This document shows positions 41,201-53,200 of a stretch of DNA of 64,000 nt, piece after piece. The DNA lies in the NCBI GenBank assembly GCA_025617745.1, contig CM046869.1, forward strand, positions 3,308,823-3,372,822, written 5' to 3'. Made by a program: the position numbers and the translations under genes. Source of the DNA: Heliocidaris erythrogramma. Lineage: Eukaryota; Echinodermata; Echinoidea; Camarodonta; Echinometridae. The notes beneath the pieces are model-generated. The model searched no databases. It was not told the origin of the DNA and saw nothing but the letters and a program-made list of their open reading frames with translations. The stretch's first letter is position 1. Every line of letters begins with the position of its first letter.

Positions 41201-44200
41201 TCCGCACTGAAGATTGTTGTGACTATCTTAGAATCGGGACAGGAGATTCACGTAACGCCACTGGAAGTAGGGAGCTTGTGCGGCTGTCTGGTTATTCATC
41301 ACAAGATATCAGGTTTGCATTACATTTAGACGTGTTTTACATGTATCTCAAAAGTCTGCGCAGTATAAAACATTTCGTGTGAGGCCACATAACATATTGT
41401 TGAAAGCTAAGTCTTAAATACCTAGCAACAAGCATGATATTTTCGTCCAATTATTTACCATTTTTCATAGTTCTGAATATATATTTTATTGCTAATCAGT
41501 CAGTCGTGTTAATGTTAGACCAATTTTATCTCCACATTCGAAGGACTGAAAAGAGTGTACTCATACGTCTCGTTTAAATCTCCAGGTTAGACGGGCCAAA
41601 AGGTTGGATGCAGTTCACCAGTGATTATTCTGTCACTGAGAGGGGATTTCTACTCCAACTAAGTCTTGTAAATCAAACAGAAGGTAAGATCCTCTACATG
41701 TTAGGACATAAGTAAAAGATCAGTAGAGAGTAATTTTGCGTTTTAATGGTAAGCAATGGTTATAGCAAGGGTGCGATCGTGAGGCGGAAATTCTCTGAGA
41801 AACACAGGTAGTGAGGCTATATTTTGCGATGATTTCACCTAGGAGAGACACACTCAGAGCCAATATATTTACGAAAGATTTCCTCTTGTCATGTTTTAGA
41901 ACCAACCACTGATGATCCTTGGAGGACCCAACCCCCCTGGTGGAATACTGATGGTAGGTCTTGTTTTGTTTTTGATGTTTTCCTTTTAATCTCTTTGGTT
42001 GCTAATATTCCTGCTGTCAGTAAAGCCCAGCTTAAAGGACACGTTAATTTACTGATTAACAAGACTTGCTATAAGACCAATTCGGGGTTAGCGCATGGTA
42101 CAAATGACTCCAAATATCCACAGATATTTTAGATATGGAGGGTCCCTTTATGTGCACTTTTTCATTTCGTTGAGTGGATTAGGTTTTAATCGAAACTAGG
42201 CAGGAATTGAGGCAGTCTACATTAACAGTATATGTTAACTCTTTCAGTGCCGATGTCACATATATGTGGCAGATAAACCTGTCATTTTCATTCACCAATT
42301 GCTCGACCTCAGGAAAGGTATATGGTGGTCAATGTATATCAAAATTTTGAGCATAAACCAAGCATTCTAAATATATGATTATGATTATATTTTACCATAT
42401 AAATGTTTAGAGAAAATTGCAGATTTTTTAGAAAGCTATTACCTTATTTCAATATCAAACAATATAGTAAAAAAAATGAGAAACCATAAAATAATGGACA
42501 CCCCCCTCGAAATGTAATTTTCAATAATTCTTATGCATAAACTTGGGTAAAGTAATAATGTTTGATATCATAGGAAATGGTAATAAATTTTCTACAGGTT
42601 GTGTACATAATATTTTGTGAAATAATAGATGTTAAATGAAGTGCAGACATTTGAAAAGTAAGTATTGATCACATTTAGGTAAAATTTTGAAATTGAGCTG
42701 AAGCCCTTAGCACAGTATATTTTATTATGTTAAAACACATTCACGAAAACTTTCATCTTGTCACGTTTTAGAACCAACAACTGATGATCCCTGGAGACCA
42801 ACACCAACTTGGTGGTGGCCGAATACCGATGGTACGTCTTGCTTTTCTTTTCATGTTTCACAATAATAATGACAATAAAATAACATTGATAATGATACTT
42901 CTAATAGTAAAAATAACAATAAAAATCGTAATGATAACAATAATAATAATGATGATAATGAATGATATTGGTTATTTATACAGTGCTCACATCCTCCAAA
43001 CAGGCTGCTCAAGACGCTCCATATTACCCCAGTCACACCGCCAAACCGACTGCAGGGCCCCGTTTCATAAACTTGTAATCAGTGACAACTGCCGCATTTC
43101 TATGACAAATTTGCTCTTAGCCAATCAGATCCAAGGATTCCAATAGCTGATAACAGTTATTGCAACTTGTTATTGATAACAAGTTCTATGAAACGGGACC
43201 CACAGACCGACACCAAACCGAACGATTCTTGGCCATAATTATGCGTAATGTAACTTTTTTGTTCGGTTTAGGGGTGTTTCATAAAGAGTTAAGTTGGACT
43301 TGGAGTCATGCGTAAACGCCAATGCGCATCCGGTATTTAACGTATATGTAGAGGTGTTGTGGTTGTGGTTGTTGGAATCTCAGCCCGGCACTTTCGTCCT
43401 TTTTTGGTAAGACATTAATCTACACTTGCCGGATATGAACGCTCTACAAGTGGGAATTATTATTATTTTTATTATTATTATTCTTCTTCTGACATCGATT
43501 TTTTTGGTTGTGCTTCAGAAACTTCAACTGATTTTCCTGTCCCGAGAAACCAGTCTGCAGGTAAGTATGCCTTGGAATTATGTAATCATGAGCTGAGCCC
43601 TTCTGAGATTTTTGTTTTTCTACAGTGATTCATATTTATATAACATATTCGAAAAGGATGTATTATTATATAGTTTCCTCCATTTTAAGGATGTTATATT
43701 CTCTCTTTCCTTCATATTGCTAAGTAATTGTACTTGATATTCTTTTATTCCTTTATATTCCTTGTACTAGTTAAACTTAAACATTTACACGCATTTTCTT
43801 CTGACAAGCAGCATAACCTGTTTCAGATAATAGTCCATTTCCTTAATAAGAGTTGTCGGTAAAAACCTCAATTTTGGAAGGACATGTACATCAAATAAAA
43901 TGGAAAGTGATCAAACTTGACAATAGGTTTTTACAATCAAATGGCATTTGTTAACGAGGGGCGAAACGAGCGGGTCAAGACCCTGACGGAAATGTGCCTC
44001 TACGCCTATACCTGCCTATCTGATGTTACAAATAGAATTCCACTTTATTATTCATTTTTTGTTTGCTTGTTTTACAGATGTGAATGTGAATCTCGTTGTT
44101 GGAGTTCCCCAGACGATCTCATCTCCAAACTATCCTTCAAACTACCATAACAACGCCCGCAACAACTGGTATATCACGGCGCCATCGGGCTATCATGTTT

Positions 44201-47200
44201 TCATCAAGTTTTCGGATTTCCTCCTTGAATCAGGTTATGACTATCTTAGAATCGGGACAGGAGATTCACGTAACGCCAATGGAAGTAAGGAGCTTTTGCG
44301 GCTGTCTGGTTATTCATCACAAGATATCAGGTTTGCATTAAATTTAGACGCGTTTCACATGTATCTGAAAAGTCTGCGCAGTATAAATCATTTCGTGTGA
44401 GGCCACATAACATATTGTTGAAACAGTACCGTCACCAGCTTTTTTCAAGGGGGGTGCCTTTTGGACAAAAAAAGACAAAACTTACCAACTAAGAGGGGGC
44501 ACACAAATGAAGGTTTGTCAAAAGGTAGACCCGTATTTTTGGGGTCTCGCCAGCTTCTCTAAAAGTCGCTCAGTAGGGGGGGGGGGGACAATTTTTTTTT
44601 CTCGCCAGACCTTCAAAATTCGCTCAGGGGGGGGGGGGGGGGGTTATGGGGGTCCAGTTTCCCTCCATAATTCCCTGACCCTCCGCACCCCCCTGGCGAC
44701 GGCCATGTGAAAGCTAAGTGACTCTTAAATACCTAGCAACAAGCATGATTTTTTTTGTCCAATTATTTACCATTTTTCATAGTTCTTCTGGAAGTGTTCT
44801 GCGGGTTTCTCTCTCAGGCCGATACAGTCCTTCAGATATAAGGTTTAAATGATTCAAAATCTAGAGGCTATTTGCTTAAATAATCTTTGCAGCGTTTGGC
44901 CGCCTCATTGGCCCGAATTCACAAAGGATGTTTGGTTGAAACCATGGTGGTTTAAACCATAGGTTAAAACCCCTCCTGGGTTTTTTAAGCGTACGTGCGT
45001 ACGGAATCCGATCCAATCATATACAATGTATTTTCTTTAAAGGGGAATAAAAGGCAACAAACATTAGCCTATCATCATGTAGATAATTGTCAGCCTATTA
45101 TAAATCTCCTATTTGATTATTTAGGAAGGAGAACAGTGTCTCCAAAAGTTGCAGTTTCCTTGCTTGACATTATCCCATGGGGGCTGCCATTTTCTTTACA
45201 AAGTAATGTCAGAAAAATTTTGTGAGATACCCACTGACCTATACACTAGCTACCATGACACTCATGATCAGCTGTGGAATGCATGACACTGGATCTTCTC
45301 ATAATAAACCATTTTTGTAGTCATGTACATTCAAATGAAGATACTTTTATCCTGTCAAATAACCTATTTGTGTCAAGATATTTGGTTCAGCTGTTTCTTC
45401 TGTTAAGCAGGATTTGGCGTGAACTTGTAAGTTGCTTGGTCTGACAAAGGTTTGTCAATTCTTCAAAGAAGTGACAAAGACCTACAACTGCTCTTAGATA
45501 TCACCTGTGCGAGACAATGGTGGTACCAAGGTGGCTGCCATTTTGCATGGGTGACTTTAGTTGTACAATAACTATTCATTATGCAACATCTTATACATTG
45601 TGTACAGGTAAATGGACATGTACCGCAATGACATTACAGTTTTTTTCAAAATGGCAGCCCCCATGGGCTGCTTTAGATTCACGACGCTAATGCTATGACG
45701 CGCCAATTCCCTCGTTGCGTTGAGCGTTCTCCTCTTTCACCGCGTCGTGTTGAAAAGAGGTTTTAGATTTTGGGAAGACGCGCAACCTCAATCCATAGTG
45801 TAAATCAGAAAAAACAAGGGGGGTGGGGGGCCCAACTCCGCTTCTGCGTCCGACTTTCTCTGGGGCAATTTTCTGGCGGGTCAAGTGCACACTGCTCCAA
45901 ATCTTCACGTACTAGCCTATATTAAGAGGATCAACTAAATGAGATTTTGTCCTACGAATAACGATACTAAAAGGTTTTTTTTAATCATAGTAAAAGACAC
46001 TAGACTATGCCGCCATCACGTGTGAGAGGAAGGACCATCTAAAAAAAAAAAAAATTAATGTTATGGGGGGGGGGGGGTACGACGCATATTAGGAGTGTTT
46101 CCATAACCAAGGACAGAACGTTGTTCTCCTTTAGGCAAAATAAATTTTCTCCCTCAAACTGTCCCCTATTTCATTTTTTGTTTTCTTAAATTTGATGATT
46201 TATAATTCGATTGAATTTATCACGCTTTTTTCATTTTGCCCCTTTCATTGTTTTTGTTGAAAACTTAATTGCCACCTCCTTCATCAATCGGCATCACCTG
46301 TTCTTTCATTTTCTCATTTTGTTCTTTCATTCTCCCCCCCCCCTTATTACGGCACTGATTTGTTTTGTACCCTTCCTTAAGTAATATTGAATCCCTCTTC
46401 TATTCAGAATTATTCACGTCTGCCAAGAGGTATAGGCTATGACATAACTTTTATACTAGTACCACTTCTTCTGGCTCTCAGCAGATCTTTGTGGCATTTG
46501 CCTAATCGCTTAGCCAAAGGAAAAGGAAAAAGGATAAGAAAAAGATGAATAAGTGAACTTATAATAAGGAGATAGAATAGAAAATAAATATAGAATAAAT
46601 ATAAAGACATTGCGGCAGTTGCACTGCGGCACACGCAGTGGCCGATACAAGGTATCTGTATACCCCTCCTCCCTTCCGACAGCAGCAAAACCATATCGTG
46701 CACAAGCAGTCAGATAATCCCCTCCCCCCCCCCCCCCAAAAAAAAAATAAAATAAAAATAAAATAAAAAAATATATATATATATAAAATAAAATAAAATA
46801 AAATAAATAAATAAAAAAAAATTAAATTAAATTAAAAAAAATAAAAAAAATAAAACATAATAAAATAAATAAAATAAAAATAAATAAATAAATAAATCGT
46901 GTTTTCTCTTTGTTTCTTGTAAGAGAATTTTCACTTGTCCCCCGCCCCCTTCCAGGACCAGATAATCTTGGATCCACAACTGCGTAAACACTAAACTTCA
47001 GTAATAGACAGTATCAACAGAACCCCCTCCCACACACATACGCAAAACACACAATTATTATAGCACTTCCAAACAAAAATCAAACATCCAGGAATTAAAG
47101 GTTGCATAAGGCTGTATTTACACCAATCCACCATTACACTTCATTCTTAAAGCACAGTCCTTCTAGAGAACATTATTGTGCCTGCATCTCTATCACCATC

Positions 47201-50200
47201 ACCACCTCTTTCACAAAATTAGGGAAAAAATAACAAGAAAAGTTCCTCAGTGTGAAATGACCTTTATTAAGATAACTCAATTATCAACATCATAAAAAAA
47301 AAAACAATGCTCTCTTCAAATGCAATGTCAGAACAGATTATAACGTCTGGACCGTCACTGTCGAAAAATGTGTTTGAAAAATTTGATTCCTTTCAAAATG
47401 CATTAATTTTGGTGGGCATGTTTACTCTTACAGCTTAGACACACCAACTAGCTGGATGCAGTTTACCAGTGATGGATCGGTAACTAAAAGAGGATTTGAG
47501 GTCCAACTGTTGCTTGTAAATGCAACAGAAGGTAAGATCTTCTGCATGTTTCAGTCCAGTGGTCAAAGATCAGTTGATGGGGGAGGCGGGGTGGTTATCA
47601 GATGTTTTCCTCCATACTTCTCTGGCAAGCAACAACAACAATTTTTTTTCGCAAGGTTTGCCCCCCCCCCCGCCAGCCACCACTGCCCGATATTTTTGGT
47701 CAAAGGTTGTCGGGGGGGGGGGGGGATCTGCCCCTGCCCCCCCCCTTGGGTACACTAGTGGTCTAGACCAAACTTTAGACACATTAAAATTAATGGGTCT
47801 AGAAGTACATGCTTTACAATCGCATGCATGGGCGCCGTACCCAGAGTTAATATTTTGTAGTGTGGCAGTATAGCAACGTGATGACTGACGAGTTAATGTG
47901 ACAATGGATTCTGAAAATGGGGAAGTAGATACCAGTTCATTAAAAAAAAAGAGAAAAAAAAGGCCAAATCCAGTTAGCCAATAACCTAATATTTTATTGT
48001 TAAAACATACATATAGGCAATTATGCACTTATACGGGAATAAGTATTGTGCAATTGCTGCAATTGATGCTTGTACCCCAACCTTTTAGCTTTTACCTCCG
48101 TTCCCGTCCGTTAATTTGACCCTTCGCGGTTTTGGGACACAGCGTGCAGGCCTAGCTAGGGTACGGTGCAGGTTTGGTGTATATATAGAGAGAGTAACCT
48201 CGTAGTTTGATGACGATTTCGGAAATACAGTGCAGTAGGAAAACAATTTGAATGAAAATTTACCAGAATTCTGTAACCATGATAACCGTCTAGGATTTTT
48301 TTTGTTTAGATTTCAGATGAAGATGGCATATGCCATTCTTTTTTGAAAGGAATAATGTTACTGATAATAAATATATATATGGCACATAAAGACAAGAATT
48401 GTCTCTCTCTTCACATTGAATAAGCCGCTTTTGTCTAATATAAGTCGTACAAAACTATTTTTTTATATTTGATACCCGATGATGATACCTGATAATGTTT
48501 GAATTAGAAATTGTATCAGTTTTGATCCTCACACTAGAAATACTGGATAAGTACTTAAATCGCCGTCTTTCTATCTTGCCAATGCTCCTAATAATGTTTT
48601 AAATTTGTAATTTATAAGTTTGTTTTTGTTATCATTGAAGGACAAATCTTTACAAAAAGAATGGACGAAGCAAAGGTAGATATCATTTAATTGGCTGTGT
48701 ATAACCATCTTGTTTTTTTAGAACCAGTCACTGATGATCCCTGGACTCAGCAACCAACATGGTGGTGGAATAGTGATGGTACGTCTTTCCTTGTTATTAC
48801 TTCACCCATTGGCGTAAGGGGCGGGGAAGGGGTGCAACCCAGACAAATTTGGAAATACCAATTTTTGGGCAGTGAAGTGTTCGGTGGCGTCCCTTGCTCG
48901 ATTTTCTAGTTTTGCACGAGAGGAAAACAAGTGACCAAAACATTTGACATTATATCTAATCCTAAACCCAAGCCCAGTGCACTCCCTAACCGTATTAAAG
49001 CTATATCTATGATAACGAAACAAAACCCCGCGCAATTTCCGGTGGAGCATATTTCGGAACACATTTTACAGCTGTTAAGGGCAATTCCAAAGAAAGTTTT
49101 CGCTTGCCAAAAAATAAAATAAAATTGGCGACATCTCCAGAAAGATTTATTATTAGCGAACAAAAAAGCTTATACAGGTCTTTAATTTGTGCGGTATATT
49201 AATAGGTCTGGACTGATGTACTTTGAGACGTGATGTTCTTAAAAAACTAAATTTTTGGGTGAAAATTTGTTACAATTTCGTCAAAACATCCTATGTTTGG
49301 GTCTCATAATTAATTTCAGATTTGATTTTGGGGTAGAAAATCATGATGAATGGAGCAAAGATGAATGATAATAGGTTTGCATCACCCAGTGAATATATAA
49401 AGCAAAGCCCTATAGGGGTTTATAAAAAGTGGACAAGAGTGTCATGGCCGTTACACACAGTATTTCATATCCATTATGTTACTCCTCTGATAAGGAAACG
49501 TATAATCTAATATATTTTTTCAAACATTATAAGCTTATGTTAATACCTAAATTGGATTAATTGAACCCTAAAACACACAGAATTTTTTTAAACCGTTCAC
49601 CGGTGTAAAACTCCTTGTGCATTTTGTGTTATGTCCGTTACGGTGACAAAGCATCAATTTTCTCTTTTAAGCGAAATAAGGTGACATCTGATGAGTCTCT
49701 GATAGTAGAGTGTTTCTGATTCACCTATTAAAATATTTTTAGGACTCCTGATTTTGCTTAACACTATCTTGAATAACCCCAAATACTTATGAATGTCATG
49801 TCTGTTCGAGTCTGTAATGGATCATATGAATGTATTTCAGAACCTACAACCGATGGTCCTGTCACTACACCTTGGTGGTGGAATGAACCTACAACATGGT
49901 GGTCGGGTCCTACAAACAACCCTCCCACAGGTAAGTATGTCTTAGAAACATGCAATCATGGGCTGAACAATTTTGAGAAGGGGGAGGATATATGTAGATA
50001 CTCTTCGGTTGAATTGCGGAAATAAAAGTCATGATTGAACCATAAGCAAACGCTTTCTTCCTTTAATATTTGTCCAGTATTGTATTATAAGCAAGTTTGT
50101 TAATCTGAAATTGAAACTTCAAAACGTGAAAGTGACTACATCAATTTTTTTTTAATATCCACATGAGCTGTAATATTTTAAAGTATTATCCATTACTCTT

Positions 50201-53200
50201 CTCGTTTGAGGTCGGTTATTTTTGTTTTAATTTATTGAATGAGATTGAAAATCACATTATCATGTATTTCCATCTGACAACCGCATAGGTGTCGTAGTCG
50301 AGTTGTTTAAGCGCCTTACTGGAGACGCGAAGCTCGTGGGTTCGATCCCCGCCACGGTATACTTATGTCCTTGAGCAAGGGATTGCTCCTCTCCACTCAG
50401 ATGTTTAGTCGGTACCCGGTCGGTTACCGAAGTCAATGTAATTGGATTAGCATGTGCGCGCCCGTAAAAATGCGACTGGCTCGAATGCCGCCAATGGAGT
50501 AGCCTCTTGTCGAGGCCCTGGCGCTGTTGAAATCCTTGGCGATATGGAGGCAAAATTTCTGGCGAGCGAAGCGAGCCAGAAAAACCGAGGCGCTTGCGCC
50601 GAGGGCCTCTTGACACCCGACCTGAATTATATATTCATGAGGCACGATTTCCTACTGAATTATGCATGAAAACGTGAATAGTTAGATAACCGCGGCGATC
50701 GCCCAGCAAATTGGCCAATGAAATCTCAAGGATTTCTTACTTCAGTTCTGGACTAGTCTATTATTTTATTTATTTATTTATTTTTTTTTTTTTTTTGGGG
50801 GGGGGGGGGGGATTGCGTAAATCTCTTGCTCAAAATACATTCACAGACAAGCACATTATGAAGAATTCGATCTCTAGCTTACAAACCATGGTAATTTGAA
50901 ATAAGACAAATGTACATATTTCTCAAGAGATCATCATATATTTACAAATAATGAAGAATGGGCAATAAAAGTCACCGTTCAACAATAGATGCATCTCCAT
51001 CAATTCTGATGTAACCAAGGAGTTACCAGCAACTTCACTGCCCGGCAAGGCCCCGGGGGATGCGCCTGGCCCTCGCGAATCACTCTCCATCCCTGGCCCA
51101 CGGAGGTAATCAGCACAGAGCGGTAGCGCGTGAAAAATAACACTTTTTCCAAAGCCAGTAGGCAGATCCACAAAAACATCTTGTCCTTTAAGTGCAGATT
51201 TGATTTCATCAACTTGCAAATCTTTGAATCTGTCAATCTTTAACATTCTAGCGGCATATTCTAAGCTCTTACAAATATCGTCATCTCTCGTCGTGGAAGA
51301 AACGTTGAACGCCATTTTGGGCTGCGATTAATTAATATGTAAGAAATAGCATGCAGTCGAGTCATGAATATTTAACATTACGTCATGGTAGCTCGCGCTT
51401 ATTGGATGATTTTCACCGACCAAAATTTGGTCGGAATATTCGTCAAAACAATGAAATACAAAAGAAATTCAGATCAGGTGTCAAGAGGCCCTCGGCGCAA
51501 GCGCCTCGGTCGACAAGAGGCTACCAATGGAGTGGATGAGATGCATGCATTGTGTGCGGCAAGCCTGAATCCGATGACCGGGGTAATAATATATCTCTAA
51601 AGCGCTTAGAAACACCATATATGTATTAGGCGCTATATAAATCCAGAATATTACTATCATATTAAGAACCCTTGTAAGATCAAGACTGCCTGTATAAGCC
51701 CCCTCTTTTTTAAAATATAGATTTGAAGTTTTTAATGGTTTGCAATGTAAAATCGTTTTAATATGTTGGTAGGAATAATTTTCCCTCAGAAATAAGTTTA
51801 TAATTGAAATAAAACAATTAGAAAGGATATTACATGACAGATAGAGCTTTATTTCCAATGGAATATAGAGAATGTAGATTGTTATATACATTTTTTTATG
51901 AATCGTTAATATGCTTTCTATGTATAAAAACACACTATTTTACTTATATAGCGAAACATTGTTGATTATTGGGAAGAATCATTAATTTGTGAAAGTATCA
52001 CGAGATAAATTACTGCCCTTAGACAAGACCGCAAAATAAGTGTTTATTAATACAAAAATAATGATTGTATAATGGAATCAAAACAAAAGAACATGATTAT
52101 CCGTTTATGTCCATTCTACTGACTAATTTCTTTATGTTGTTACGTGTTTTTCAGATGTATATTTGTATATGGATCCTGGAATTACCCGGATCATCTCATC
52201 TCCAAACTATCCTTCAAACTACCATAACAACGCTCTCAACAATTGGTACATCACGGCTCCATCAGGCTATCAAATTCTCATACAGTTTTGGGATTTTGAC
52301 CTTGAATCAGGTTATGACTATCTTAGAATTGGGACTGGAGATTCACGAGACTCCCCTGGTAGTGTGCAGCTTGTGAGCCTGACCGGTAATTCATCATTAT
52401 CTTCGGACATAAGGTGTGTATGAAGTTTATACATAAATTCCGGTACATACTTATACCATTGCACTACATTATTAACCCACAAAATTATACGCAGGAGTAT
52501 ATCTAGTTGGTCAGCCCAGTTGCAATCAATCAAGATTCAAGATTCAAGATAATTTATTGTCATGTAAAAATACATAAAGTTTGCTTTCGGACATTTAAAG
52601 ATTGCAAGGGCACAAATAAATATAAGTACTACAGTATAACCTATCATAAACTCTATACCACTGACATACATAAAGTACATTAAACGATGATCACATAAAA
52701 AAAAATATTGCACGAGAAGATTACAAAGAAGCGGGGAGAGAAAAGCTAAAGGGAGACAGAAGGAGGAGTGAAGCAGTGCAATTAAATGTAGCTTGTTATA
52801 GAGCTCGGATTTACAACCTAATCAACATGAAAAGTGCTTTGGCATAGAAATGCCTGGGTGAAGATAATGAGACAATAAATGATCTCAAGATGAATTTGCT
52901 GCGCGACAGCGATCATTAGATCCAAAGTCCCAATTTACTTCTTAGCATGTGAAATAGGCTAATGAAAAATAAAAAGCTTGAAGCCCTCCTTCAAATTTTC
53001 ATATTTTTGAAAATCCTCCCGTTTGCCAATGAATGATGATGATGATGACGATGATAATGATGGTGGTGATGGCAATGATGAGGATGGTGATACTATTAAT
53101 GATAGTAATGAAGTACATCATTTGATCTGCTTGCTCTTTCAGGTTAGATGGGCCGAATGGTTGGATACAGTTCACAAGTGATGGATCTGTCACCGAAAGG

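Larger units (their letters stand above)
50285..51650 (+). mobile_element. tRNA-derived SINE-like repeat, split by the helicase-fragment element
   Basis: Left part 50285-50499 has a tRNA-like head (GTCGTAGTCGAG…, B-box GGGTTCGATCCCC). Right part 51524-51650 holds the tail motifs shared with 20.87-21.2 kb (CTAAAGCGCTTAG, TGTATTAGGCGCTATA). The element at 50500-51523 lies inside it. Confidence 0.65.

Noticed and set aside
47456-48028. Open frames of 100-152 codons around 47.5-48.0 kb
   Set aside because: Made by G/C homopolymers and overlapping the real CUB 4 exon; low-complexity protein.
50285-50370. Possible tRNA gene (also near 14840, 21440, 34060 and 40195)
   Set aside because: B-box-like motifs are present but no full cloverleaf; they head SINE-like repeats.
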